The notes beneath the pieces are model-generated. The model was not told the origin of the DNA and ran no database searches. It saw only the letters and a program-made list of their open reading frames with translations. From Isoetes taiwanensis (lineage: Eukaryota > Streptophyta > Lycopodiopsida > Isoetales > Isoetaceae): a stretch of 64,000 bases of DNA. A program made the position numbers and the translations under genes. This document shows, piece after piece, positions 28,934 to 41,958 of the stretch. How positions within the stretch are numbered: position 1 is the first letter of the stretch; each line of letters starts with the position of its first letter. The stretch lies in contig JAJEKV010000053.1 in NCBI GenBank assembly GCA_021234155.1, positions 2,650,077 through 2,714,076 of the forward strand, in the 5' to 3' direction.

Positions 28934-30257
28934 CATTTATGCACGCTGCCATGGCAGACCATTTGCAGATCGAGACTGGATCTCACCTCGTGCTCAAATC
29001 ATACTTAAGAGGAAGGCCCTGGAATTACCAGGGCTTCAGATTCTGACATCTAATCTGGGCATAAGAGAAGGATAAACCCAAATGTAGATGCTCAAGAACT
29101 TCCCATTTACACGTGGATCTCTCTCAGAATAGCTGCTCTTCCAGATCCAAAACCCGATCAGCAATAGAAAGGTCAAAAATCTTTCTGAAGTATCTTCCTA
29201 ACCTAGCACCCTCAAATCTGACTAAAGAAGCTCTCACACCATAATGCAGAGCATATAGAATGTGCACAGCAAGTAAATCAATCACGAATATTCCACCAGC
29301 AGTTGTTATTGCTTCTTACATGACTGAAATTGAAATCTTAAAAGCCTGTTTAATTCATTTCTGATGGATTGACATTTACCTATTAGTTCAATTAAGGGGA
29401 CCAAACTAATATTCTTGGGCTAGTACACGCAATGCATTTCATGTTTCCAAGAATGGATCACCAATGTCCGGACGACTAACATGAGTGTCCGGATCATCCA
29501 AACGTTTGGACCATACATGACTAATGGCATTGGACCGGTTTTGTGACATCGAAAACATTTACAATGATAGCCCCGACTTTCAAGAAGTTATCTCGGCCAG
29601 GTTTTCAACCACGATTCAAAATCAAAACCTACATATCTGTTTGCACAAATACATGCCATTAATCGACAAAGAAAATCTCTATGAAAGGTAAATGACCGAC
29701 ACAACATAATCGCCCGACATTTGGGCTCAAATGCAAAAACCTCACCTTTTCCCCAGTTCTCGTCTTTTGCTAACTTGACTACATCTTTTGCATGCTATGA
29801 TGCGATACTCAAACTGTCCAAGTTCCCTTTTCATTCTGCACCTGTCCAATCCATGTGGCTTCAAAGTGCTTCACACCTGAAGATACAAATCATCTACGAA
29901 GTTAGAAAGAGTAATAAAAATTCTAAATGACGGGGCACTTCATTTGCATGTCCACTAGCAACTGAAATCCCAACAGAGAAGAATCAGATTCAACATCAAC
30001 GCTACATCAAGCTTCTAAATTTCAAAAACTTGGAACTACATAATGCAAACTGGAACGTTTGAGTGAATCAAAACAAATTTGCATTTGATTCACCAAGATG
30101 ATATTTTGTTAAAAATACAAATAGAAGGTTCTGTTATATTGTCCTCTCTGGCTAGACTCTATTCCGCTTATGATTTACATATATGTGGCACACAAATAAC
30201 CTGCATGAAAAGATAGTATTAATCAAACAACTCCAGGGGAGAAAAAACATGGCTCAA
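28934..30257. other. Intergenic; possible unrecognised exon on minus strand
   Basis: A minus-strand frame at about 29137-29308 is open for about 57 codons and reads like protein ('IFVIDLLAVHILYALHYG', then 'ASLVRFEGARLGRYFRKI'), ending at a stop. I do not recognise it. The rest of the stretch shows no gene. Confidence 0.3.
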
Positions 30258-31520
30258 AGCTAAATATAATGCCGGAAGATCTTACGATATAGCCGGCCGG
30301 GTTCACAAGCTCTGAAATCACATATCCAATGGCATAACGCTGGGTGCGCAATACTTCTACAAATTGCTTGCATTCCATGTGTACTTCGGAGAAGGATTGA
30401 TCAAAATGCTTGACAACCGACTTTCGTTCTTACTCTCTTGGTCCATTGATCATCCACCATGTCTGGCCTCCCGATTTAAACAAGCCTCAAGCCTGGCAAA
30501 AAAAGAAAAGGCATAAAGGCATAAGAGAGGATAAAATCTGAAACAGACAGCTCCCTCTGAAGTTTGGTCAACAACTGAGATACCAAACATGTTTGAAACT
30601 AGCAAATATGCAAGATTTAGTTGAAGATTCCAAGTTGGATTGCACAATTTTCTGGATTTCTGGATAGCATAATGTTTCATTACATGGCACAAGAAACAAT
30701 AAAACTTTATTGTATTGTGTAGGAAGGTGCATCTGAGTAAGCCATTTGAAACAACTTGGTTAGACAAAGAAGGCAAGAGCAAAACTAGGTTCATATATGG
30801 GGTACGGTTTGGCCACTTGATTTAAGTAGAATATCAATTTACATATGCAGCCCGGTAAAGACAAAAGCGATTCTGAGACGTTTTTAACCCTAGGATGAAC
30901 GTTGCAAGAATTTGCACACTAACACTTCATTCCTAAAACGGATTGAAACTGTACTCATATCCAATGTTTCCATTTTCCAAAGCACATTTCTCAGAAAAGC
31001 ACAAGCATGGACTCGAAAAAGCGTGAGTGTGAACATAAATTCTAAACTTTTGATGGTGTCTAAATTACGAGGCTACCATGAATAAATGTCAAAATACCTT
31101 AGGAAATAGTATGAAACTAAAGAAGACCAAGTCATATAATGAAGCACGATTAATCAAATGAGTCACTTCTTCTAATGTGAGCCATGTGCCCACGTCCATA
31201 GGCTCCTCCAGAGACATGCAGTCTTGAATTCACAAAGGCCTGTCACCAAGCAGTTAATCTCATAAAGTGCATAAAGTTGAAGTGGTGAACAAAATGAAAT
31301 GTTATTTTTGGCACTTACAGCTGCATGCTGATATCGAGGAGCAGGTGATATACCAGTTGCAGTTGCCCATTCCCAGCTTCCATCATCTTTTCTACCAAGT
31401 GCATGAGCAGAAGATAGGGGCTACACACAAGTTTCAAGGTTCAAAGTCACCAATTAAACCACATATTTGCATATATACAACAATGTAAAAAGAAAAGATT
31501 ATAATGCATAAACCCAATAC
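30258..31520. repeat. 1.3-kb tandem duplication, copy 1
   Basis: Collinear with 31521-32863. Both start at 'gctaaatataatgcc.gaagatcttac' and end at 'aaaagattataatgcataaaccc'. Copy 1 lacks about 110 bases present in copy 2 (about 31590-31690). The copies are still highly alike, so the event is fairly recent. Confidence 0.93.
31153..31420 (-). pseudogene. Two exons of a BSL-type Kelch phosphatase gene, copy 1
   Basis: Minus strand. Exon at 31420-31319 reads 'PLSSAHALGRKDDGSWEW' then 'GISPAPRYQHAA'. A 79-base intron with GT...AG ends follows (31318-31240). The next exon from 31239 reads 'AFVNSRLHVSGGAYGRGHM'. This matches the Kelch part of plant BSU1-like (BSL) Ser/Thr phosphatases, where the order is '...SPSSRYQHAAVFVNARLHVSGGALGGGRM' (split here: 'SPSSRYQHAA', 'VFVNARLHVSGGALGGGRM'). 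BSL proteins act in brassinosteroid signalling. Likeness is lost after 'GRGHM' and a stop follows at about 31150. No other BSL exons or phosphatase domain were found nearby, so I call it a gene fragment. Confidence 0.78.
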
Positions 31521-32863
31521 AGCTAAATATAATGCCAGAAGATCTTACCTGCTATAGCCAGCCAGTTCACAAGCTCCGTCACATATCCAAAATGGTTCAC
31601 CAAAGAGCTGGCAAAGAAACGCATTTTCAAGATGTTTCGTAGCAAAAAGATAAGGCAGATAAGATGCTTACTATGATCTTCGCCTAACTCTGCATCCAAT
31701 GGCATAACGTTGTGGGTGCGCAATACTTCTACAAATTGCTTGCATTCCATGTGTACTCTGGAGAAGGATTGATCAAAATGCTTGACAACCGACTTCGTTC
31801 TTACTCTCTTGGTCCATTGATCATCCACCATGTCTGGCCTCCCGATTTAAACAAGCCTCAAGTCTGGCAAAAAAAGAAAAGGCATAAAGGCATAAGAGAG
31901 GATAAAATCCTGAACAGACAGCTCCTCTGAAGTTTGGTCAACAACTGAGATACCAAACATGTTTGAAACTAGCAAATATGCAAGATTTAGTTGAAGATTC
32001 CAAAATTTGGATTGCACAATTTTCTGGATTTCTGGATAGCATAATGTTTCAGCTACATGGCACAAGAAACAATAAAACTTTTATTGTATTGTGTAGGAAG
32101 GTGCATCTGAAGCCATTTGAAACAACTTGGTTAGACGGTGAAGGCAAGAGCAAAACTAGGTTCATATATGGGGTGCAGTTTGGCCACTTCGGTTCGTAGA
32201 ATATCAATTTACATATGCAGCCCAGTAAAGACGATTCTGAGAAGGCGTTTTTAACCCTAGGATGAACGTTGCAAGAATTTGCACAATAACACTTCATTCC
32301 TAAAACGGTTGAAACTGTACTCATATCCAATGTTTCCATTTTCCAAAGCACATTTCTCCAAAAAGCACAAGCATGGACTCGAAAAAGCGAGTGTGAACAT
32401 AAATTCTAAACTTTTGATGGTGTCTAAATTACGAGGAGGCTACCATGAATAAATGTCAAAATACCTTAGGAGCGAAACTAAAGAAGACCAAGTCATATAA
32501 TGAAGCACGATTAATCAGTAGTACTTCTTCTAATGTGAGCCATGTGCCCACGTCCATAGGCTCCTCGAGAGACATGCGTCTTGAATTCACAAAGGCACAT
32601 CACCAAGCGTTAATCTCATAAAGTGCATAAAGTTGAAGTGGTGAACAAAATGAAATGTTATTTTTGGCACTTACAGCTGCATGCTGATATCGAGGAGCAG
32701 GTGATATACCAGTTGCAGTTGCCCATTCCCAGCTTCCATCATCTTTTCTACCAAGATAGGGGCTACACACAAGTTTCAAGGTTCAAAATCACCAATTAAG
32801 CCACATATTTGCATATATACAGCAATGTAAAAAGAAAAGATTATAATGCATAAACCCAATACT
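31521..32863. repeat. 1.3-kb tandem duplication, copy 2
   Basis: Follows copy 1 directly and repeats its whole length, with about 110 extra bases near 31590-31690. Confidence 0.93.
32505..32762 (-). pseudogene. BSL-type Kelch exons, copy 2 (more damaged)
   Basis: Counterparts of the copy 1 exons. The upstream exon (32762-32675) lacks about 14 bases, which breaks the frame before 'DDGSWEWATATG'. The acceptor of the next exon (about 32595-32505) has lost its AG. The donor 'gtaagtg' is kept. Dead duplicate of a gene fragment. Confidence 0.75.
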
Positions 32864-33880
32864 CAGGGAAATATCTGTCAAGAAAGATTGAAGACATTAT
32901 CAGGACACACTGTGTAGTGTTACCAAAGTCCATGGCCCTGTTAAAAGATGACCCAACTCCATTCCATTTACGAAAATATGAAAGCTCAATAACTTGATGA
33001 TTAGCAGTTAGATCAGCTTCCGAAAGGAATAATAAGAGCCTCAAAAACAAAAGCATGGCGTAACTAGCTTGCAAGGTCATCTAGTATAGAAGCAGAGATA
33101 TACAGCCAAGCTTGCAACAAGAAAAAATGTTGCATCATATCACTAACCTCTGTTTGTAAGATAAAATGCATGGTCCATATCGTTAAAAGCATGTTCTTGC
33201 ATGAATGAGCAATGAAACCACTAAAAAAGGCGGTTCAACTGTTTGTATTACCCAATCTGCTTTCCAAAGGAGATAGCTTTATACCCTTTGAATAATTACG
33301 AAATTCATGTAGCTAGAATAATTATACGAAAAACATCATTGGCTCTAGCATGGCAAAAGCAACTTCGTCATCTATTAACCTCCATCGAAAACATCATTGC
33401 CCGACATCAAAGGCGGCACAATATGTGCTCTAAATCCGAAGACACCGTGTCTTGCCATAAAAATTTGGCGACCACAGTTCGGCGTCATGGGATTAAGCGG
33501 GACAGCGAGAAAAATTTCAGCAAGCAAAAGGCAAAAACCTTCTTGTCGGAACAAAGCCGACCAATCCCCGAGGCGGATCTTTCCTCCACAACACTACTCC
33601 ATTCAAAAACACCTCTAAAGCAAGACGGTTATATGAAATCAAATCAAAATAGGGCAGATCGTCATTTTTGAGCAAGGTTTTGTGGCCGACCTGCTAGCAT
33701 CTTGAGAAGCCGGAGCTGGAGGGGCGCCGTTTACCCTTGCTACATACCCGATGCTAGATACGTTGAGATTGATGAGGAGATTTCGCCTGCGCCATAGCCG
33801 GACCGAAGGCAATCGATTAGGACAAGCCACAACAGTCAGATGAGATTCGATGGAGAAATCGAATTGGGGCTTTTAACGTG
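32864..33880. other. Intergenic, nothing firmly recognised
   Basis: Two overlapping plus-strand frames are open at 33243-33671 and 33397-33618 but look like no known protein and overlap each other, so neither is called. The minus strand also has short open frames (32841-33080, 33639-33830) without family likeness. Confidence 0.45.
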
Positions 33881-34018
33881 GGCCGTCCAGATCTGAAATG
33901 GACGGCCAGGATTAAAATCTCTACACACACTCTACACACAATATCCGAGATGGACGGTCGAGATGAAATGCCCCAATTTCAAGGGTCGAGATTAAAAGCC
34001 CCAAATCAGGTAATCGAC

Positions 34019-34462
<444 letters not shown>

Positions 34463-36306
34463 CAATGTGAGAAGTTGCTCTTGGGAACAGTTTGATCATG
34501 TGATGCAGAAGGGATAAGCGAGCTAATGACGAGGCTGCTTATTAATGCTGCTAAAAAGTGATTTAGTTCTAAGAGGAGGATGAAGGGCTTACCATGTAAT
34601 GGCTGGTTTGATGCAGAATGTAAGAAATGAAGACGGTTTTTCAAAATGGCAAGTAATAACGATAAGAAGCATCTTAAAAAGGATTATGTTAGGCTGATCA
34701 AATCTAATAAGAGAAATTTCATGCGACGGCAGCAGGAAGAGCTAGTTAAGGATCTGATAGGTGAGCCAAAAAAGTTCTGGAATAGATTGAAAAATCAGAA
34801 ACAAGGGGAATTAAAACTTGAAGCAGAGGCTTTCATGCACCAAGTGCACAAGCTATATAATATGCCGGGAATAAATAACAGTTGCATTGATGGTGGATAT
34901 AATACCCTGGTGCTGTCAGTTGAGGATGTCACAAATGGGTTGCAAAAGCTTTCCAATGGGACGGCAGCTGATGCGATGGGCCTAATGGCTGAGATGCTTA
35001 AATGGGATGGTCCTGCAGTGGTAGAAAAAATTACAGAAATGCTTAATGCAGCATTGCAAGGAGGTTTTCCACATTCGTGGCAGGTAAACAGAGTCACTTC
35101 GATTTATAAATCAGGGGATGAGTTAGATCCTAAAAATTATAGAATGGTAACGGTCAGTAATCTATATTCAAAACTATCTGCTACCATCCTAGAATAAAAA
35201 ATTAGTTTATGGGCAGAAGGGAGTAATGTGAGAGCTATTGGGTAGGCTGGTTTTAGACCAAAGAGATCTACTACGGACCATTTGATGACCTTCAGAGCAA
35301 TGGCCGATGCTGTTAAAGGGAAAAAGCAGCTTTTGTAGATTTCGCAAAGGCCTTCGATACGGTGCCAAGAGAAAAACTGTGGGCACGCATGGAAAATATA
35401 GGGGTCCCTGAGACATATAGACAAGCAGTGGGTAGATTGTACGAGAAAGTGTGGGTCCAACTCTCGTTTCCCTTGGTACATAAGTGTAAAGACTCGGTGG
35501 AGAGTAACATTGGAGTAAAACAGGGCTGCCCCTTATCGCCAACCTTATTTGGTATGTTTATTGACGAGTTGGAAACCTGGATTACTCAATCACATGGGGG
35601 AGGTACTTCATTAGCAAATTATGTTATATGAGAAATAAGAATTTCAAGCCCCTGTTGCCTCAGGAGAGAAACATTTGGAATAACCTTATACAGTCCCATC
35701 ATCTTGTGTTGGCTAGAACTAAGCCTAATGATTTCAGTTGGACAGACAAGAGGGTGGATCCTATTTGGTGTTTACATGATAGATTCTACCTTTCAGAGAA
35801 TCTGTGGAATAGCAATAGAGTGGAGAATATGAAAGGGTATACCCTCTCCGATCACTTCCCTCAGAAGATCATAATCTCGACTCAAGATCAGAGCAGGAAA
35901 AGAAAGACATATTTTAAGTTGAACACAACTCTTCTAGACCACATTGACTTCATGATTAAGCTTCAAGAGGCTAGGGAGATACCCCAAACCTCCAGGCAGT
36001 TCTGGTTGGATGGACTGGTGGATTAGGGTCTCCAAGGCTATCAAGAATTGGTTAAAAGAATGGGGAAAGAAAATACACTATCAAAAGATGGCGTACCTTA
36101 GAGATCTTAGGGACCTCCTCCCTCATGCCTCCAGGGATCAAGAGGAGCACATTAGGAAAGAAATTGAGAAAGAGGAAATCAGGATTGCTAGAGGTTGGAA
36201 ACTCAAATAAAAAATCAGGGAAATCAAAGAAGATGAGAGGTGCAGTTCCAAATTCTTCTTCATCAAAGCAAAGGGTAGGGCTAAGAAAAATCACATCTTT
36301 GAGATC

Positions 36307-37887
36307 ATGGTGGGGAATGACACTATCACCAAGGAAGAGGAAATTAAGAAGGCTGCAGCCATGCACTTTACCAACGTTATGGGCACCAATCAAGACTGCC
36401 AGCCAGGTATCATGAATAATTTTATTAATCTTCAAGCAAAGGTTAGTAATGAGCACAACAGAGATTTGGAGAAGAATTTTAGTAATATCGAGCTCTACCA
36501 AACAGTTAAGGATATGGAGAATGGCAAAACGCCTGGGCCTGATGGTCTGCTAGTCGAATTCTTCAAGAAAGCCTGGCCTATCTTGGGTGATAGCATCACG
36601 AGCTTAGCTAATGAGTTCAGAGAGCAGAAATGTCTTGATGCTAGAATCAACACGAGCCTCATTGCTCTCATTCCCAAGAATGACATGCCAAGTAATTTCC
36701 TAGATTACAGACCGATTTCTTTGTCCAATGTGGTCTACAAAATCATCTCTGGTACCATTGCAGCAAGACTCAAGCCAGTCCTTGAGAAAATTATCAGTTC
36801 ATCCCAGTCAGCCTACCTAAGGGATAGGTATACTCTTGATAATGTGGTAACCGCCATTTTAGGTCTGAATTGGGCCAAAGATTCTGGACAGGACATTGCT
36901 CTTATCAAGTTAGATATTACAAAGGCCTTTGATATGGTAAGTTGGAATTTTCTGCTCCAATGTTGTAGCGCCCTTGGTTTTTCTGATGAGGTAATAAATA
37001 TCTTTTATGCAATTTTGAATAACTCTCGTTCCTCAGTTCTAATTAATGGGGAGTGTAGCCCCTTCTTCCCCTTGAGAAGGGGAGTGAAACAGGGCTGTCC
37101 CTTAGCCCTTTTTCTGTTCTTAATTGTTATGGAGGCTCTTCATAGCAGACTTGAAGAGGCCAAGAATACTAACGTGATCCAACAGCTTTCGCTCCCTGGC
37201 AACAATATAATGGATCAAATTCTGAACGGGCATTTCGCAGATGATACATTCCTCATGGTCTCTATGGATGCAAATTCGATCACCAACACTCAAATAATTC
37301 TGGATCAATTCGGAGTAGCCTCTGGATGTAAGATCAATCGAACCAAATCAAGAGTGATGGCAAGAAATCAGGTAAAAGGAATGCAAACAGCTGCTCTCCT
37401 TGATTGTAAGTATGACCCTCCCACTTTTAGATCTAAGATCCTTGGGATCATTGAGAAGTTTCAGAAAAAAGTTGATAGTCTCAATTCTAAGTATTTGTCT
37501 AAAAATGGAAGGGCTATTATAGCTAATTTTGTCATTTCTTCTTCTCACGTCTATCAATCTTCTGTTATTCTTGCTCCTAAGAAAGTTTCTTCCAAGCTTC
37601 AGGGTATTATCGGGAGGTTTATTTCTTCTGGCCAAAACAAAAGGTGCTGGACCCATGTGTCCATGGAAGAGTGCTGCAAAAAAAAGATGGATGGTAGCAG
37701 GGGATTGCCCTCACAGCTAAATATTTTTATAAGGCTGCTTATGGGCTTATCAAGCATCCTATTTCTATTATCATCCAGCATTATACAAACAAGTGCCACC
37801 CCTTCGGGTGGAGGCAAATCAAAATGCACCTTCCCCATGCTATTTATTTTCCTTTTACCATCCCCAATTCTACTCCTGGCATTCTGA
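36307..37887 (+). pseudogene. LINE B reverse transcriptase open frame (526 codons)
   Basis: Longest LINE frame in the window. In this family it copies LINE RNA at a nicked target. Fingers, palm and thumb blocks are all present, with 'FADD' at the active site in place of the more usual 'YADD'. The frame departs from the family after about residue 455 ('WTHVSMEECCKKKMDGS'), where a shift leads into non-conserved sequence. It overlaps no host gene. Confidence 0.85.
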
Positions 37888-39141
37888 AGAAATGGATCAA
37901 GGCTGGAATCAAGTTAGAAGTATGTACACCTGGAAGGAGGGCCTGTCAATGGACCAGACTATTTTTTGGAATCCGGCTATGATTACTAATAATGATAGTT
38001 TGTGCTTAGCCTGTCATTTTCCAGATCAAGTCAGAAAATGGAGCTCTAAAGGCATTGTTTATGTGCACAATATGTTTAACGATCAGGGGCTGATTCCCTT
38101 CGACAACTCTCTGTTAGCAGATGAAGGAGAAGATTGCAAGTTCCTGTATAACAATATTTGCACCACTTTGACCTATGGTATTTGGTCCACTGATGGTATT
38201 AACTGGAATCATAACGGTTTGTTGACATTTACAGTTAGGAAAGCCTACAGGTATCTGATGAAAAATCAGGAAATCAGTATTCACAGAAAGTGGCAGACCG
38301 GACAGATGCATTAGGAACCTCACTTTTATGTGGTCCAGCCCCATTTATCCTAAGATCAAGTCCTTCATGTGGCAACTCTGGCACAGGGCCCTGGCCACAA
38401 ACAAGAAGAGGCACAGACTCCATATGGCTGACAGGGAGGACGAGGACCATCTGTTTAGAACCTGTATTTTGGTTGAGTGGGTTCTGGAGTTAGTCTCTGC
38501 CTACTTTGGATATGATCTTGTCTCTCTTAGCTCCCTGGACTTCTTCCTTCCGGCTAACCCAACTGATTGGAGGATCTACATCCCCCTATGGAGAATATGG
38601 AAGGGAAGAAATGAATTTATATTTAATTTTGATATTATCCATCCAGAGGGCGTAATTAGACAGATCAAATATGATGTAGACTGGATTCTTGAAGGATTAT
38701 CAAACTAATGGATCTCTTATATGCAGGAATAATGTTTATGCTGATGAAAAGAATCAAATGGAAGAAAATCAATCTGGAAGCGAATAAGGAATGGACCAGG
38801 ATATTCGGCTCACCTAACACACTCGGGCATGAAGAACCCTGCATGTGCCACTGCTGCTGTGATCAGAACACTGATATCATGAGAGCTTTGATATGCAAAG
38901 CAAAAGATGCTAAGGGGAGATATAATATGGCGAAAGCAGGGTCCTGTATGTGCATATTTTGCACTCTGAGCATATCAGTCAAAGAAAAAGGAAGGAAAAT
39001 TACTAACTTCAACCTCAGATCCTGCTACTAAAAGAGGATTCTTATCCGATGGATCAAAGATAATACAGTCAGAACTATTTATAGATATATCTCTATCTAG
39101 TTCCGTTAAAAATTTTGACTTAAAATAGTTAGGAGGGGTCC

Positions 39142-41844
39142 TGATATGGATATGGTAGCTCGGGGGAGTGGCCTTGAACGTTGGTCTTGGTGGACTAGCA
39201 TGGGTGTGTGAGATTGGCGAATTAATGGCAAGGCAAGGCAATTAAATTGGCAAAGATATTTTACGTTAGTAATAGCTAAATAATATCATGTAAGATATTA
39301 TTTAATGGCTAAGCTTTATAAGGCTTGTTTAAAATAGGAATAGCCGAACCTTTTTCTAAAAGAGCCAGCATCGGATTTATAAGGGAGGCTGCATCGAATT
39401 TTCAGGAGCATCATCAACGGCTGTCGACCAGATTCTGGACGTCTCCAACTAGCTGTTGTTGCCGACTCTACTGATCCAGCCTTAAGCCCGCTTCGTCCAT
39501 AAGCCTATTGACTTTCCTTTGCCGAACTGTGATCCTTGCCTTAAAGTATTGCCATAGCCTTCTGCTTTGCCAATGATCTGCCAGATCTCGACACCGGTTG
39601 GCCCGGTTGGGTGGAGAACTGCCATTATTTGCCTTGTATTGAGAATCTTCCTCTAGTTTTGGTGAACTAGAGCCGGATCATTCTGAGCTATTGGTGTAGC
39701 TCATATCAATTGGTGTAACCCGTATCTTATGTTCATTGGATCTATGCTTATTTGTCTTCTTATTTCATACTTAGATCATTTTATTCTGTAGCAAACCTAG
39801 ACGGTTTACAGATTATGAGATTTGTTTGAAGAGTTCTGGTATTCTATTTAGAGGAGATAAAAGGTATGGTTTATTGTTGTGAACCATATCAATTGGTATC
39901 AGAGCCAAGCTATTCCTAAAGTTTGCAAAGACTCCCGGTTGGTGCTGGAGATTGCAAACAGGAATAGAGAACCTTATCCTGGCTATTCTTGATGTTTGTA
40001 AGTCATCTAGTAGGTGCTGGTGCTTGCAAACTGGAATAGAATTCCTTCTCCTTTGAGAATCTAAATGATCTTCTTTCTATGAATTTAAAATCTTTCCTTG
40101 AATTATTCTTTCACAATTTGATTCTACCCAGATCACTCAATCTTTAAAAATCAGTAAAAAAAAAAAATTTTGTTTGTTGCAGGAAACATATAGGTGCAGG
40201 TGATTGGTGACGTGGAATAAGCAGAGGGAACTGAGCCTAATCTTCCTTATCAATCCATTTCATTTGCCAAAATGGATCTCCTTTCAATCAAGCCTAACCA
40301 AAACTGACAATCCATCTCCTTGGCCAGGATGGATCTCCGTTGAAACATTTCCTGCATCTACAGTGGTGGACGGATCAATCTTTATCTGAACTCTCTATTC
40401 TTGATAAGTCTTGAACTATTCCAAACTAAACGAGTTTAGTGCGGTCCATTGTTTTAGTAAGACGTCTTAATAATGAATATCTAGCTGTAAGAAATATTAG
40501 TTTAAAAGTAGAGGTGACTTCAAAATCTGTTAAATGATTTTAAAGGATTCGTGCCTTTAGAAAAATTGTAAATCTATTTTATGATTGTATTGCTTCCTTC
40601 AAATGAATGATCATGCCATTAATAATTGCACAATGGTTGGTGCCATAAGTATTGATGTTAATGGATGATATTGAAATTCTAGATTGGTGTCTAGAGTTTT
40701 GAGCAGTAGTTGGTGCTACTGGTTGGAGTCGGTGCTTCAACAGGAACCCTTGATCTTTTCAGAATCTTGCCTTTATCTCAAAATTTAAATTTTATCTAGT
40801 GGATCTTAAGCTTTGCTCTTATATCTCAAAAGAATAATCAAATTTTCTCTGAATCTTTATCTTAATCTTTAGCCACAACAGTTGTGATTGTCATAAATAG
40901 TTGGTGCTAATTTTATGAAGTCATAATCCTAGCCTTTGTTCCTTAAAATGGATTGAGTTGGTGCTCATGTATAAATTGAGTTGGTGCTCAATTGGATAAA
41001 TTAAGTTGGTGCTTAATTTGTTTATGGACACAACTGAGGTCAGTTGCCTTCAGAAAAGGGAGGAATTGATATGGATATGGTAGCTCGGGGGAGTGGCCTT
41101 GAACGTTGGTCTTGGTGGACTAGCATGGGTGTGTGAGATTGGCGAATTAATGGCAAGGCAAGGCAATTAAATTGGCAAAGATATTTTACGTTAGTAATAG
41201 CTAAATAATATCATGTAAGATATTATTTAATAGCTAAGCTTTATAAGGCTTGTTTAAAATAGGAATAGCCGAACCTTTTTCTAAAAGAGCCAGCATCAGA
41301 TTTATAAGGGAGGCTGCATCGAATTTTCAGGAGCATCATCAACGGCTGTCGACCAGATTCTGGACGTCTCCAACTAGCTGCTATTGCTGACTCTACTGAT
41401 CCAGCCTTAAGCCCGCTTCGTCCATAAGCCTATCGAGCTTTCCTTTGCCGGAACTGTGATCCTTGCCTTAAAGTATTGCCATAGCCTTCTGCTTTGCCAA
41501 TGGTCTGCCAGATCTCAACACCGGTTGGCCCGGTTGGGTGGAGAACTGCCATTATTTGCCTTGTATTGAGAATCTTCCTCTAGTTTTGGTGAACTAGAGC
41601 CGGATCATTCTGAGCTATTGGTGTAGCTCATATCATTTGGTGTAACCCGTATCTTATGTTCATTGGATCTGTGCTTATTTGTCTTCTTATTTCATACTTA
41701 GATCATTTTGTCATTGCTAACGGTTTATTCTGTGGATTCTGTAGCAAACCTAGACGGTTTACAGATTATGAGATTTGTTTGAAGAGTTCTAGTATTCTAT
41801 TTAGAGGAGATAAAAGGTATGGTTTATTGTTGTGAACCATATCA
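39142..41844 (+). mobile_element. Non-coding LTR retrotransposon (TRIM/LARD-like), looks whole
   Basis: LTRs are 39142-39891 (750 bp) and 41067-41844 (778 bp), with TGATATGG...CATATCA ends. A 5-bp target duplication GGTCC lies at 39137-39141 and 41845-41849. The primer site TGGTATCAGAGC (initiator Met tRNA type) is at 39894-39905 and a purine tract at 41053-41065. The 1.18-kb inside codes for nothing and carries repeated 'ttggtgct' words, so the element depends on another one to move. By eye the LTRs differ at about a dozen sites, so it is young compared with the other LTR elements here. It sits in the 3' tail of LINE B. Confidence 0.95.
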
Positions 41845-41958
41845 GGTCCTCGCCCTTCTTTCTATTCCCGGGTTAAACTTCCCTGTAAAAAGTTTTTTCT
41901 GTACTTTTTATACCTACTTAAATATATACAACGCCTTCAATAAAAAAAGAAGAAGAAG

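Larger units (their letters stand above)
35628..41958 (+). mobile_element. L1-like LINE ('LINE B'), 5'-truncated, inserted in LINE A
   Basis: Begins inside the C-terminal end of an L1 endonuclease ('YTLSDHFPQKI', about 35845). The reverse transcriptase follows (about 36470-37370: 'GKTPGPDGLLVEFFKKAW', 'LIALIPK', 'ITKAFDMVSWNFL', 'GVKQGCPLA', catalytic 'FADDTFLM'), then a zinc-binding C terminus near 38330-38500. The 3' end 'cttcaataaaaaaagaagaagaag' is at 41958. A likely target duplication ATGTTAT lies at 35621-35627 and 41959-41965. A non-coding LTR element (39142-41844) sits in its 3' untranslated region. Frame breaks occur near 36190, 37700 and 38310, so it is inactive. Confidence 0.92.

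Noticed and set aside
33243-33671. 142-codon plus-strand frame
   Set aside because: A second frame in the same stretch is also open, there is no recognisable domain, and no splice or start evidence favours either.
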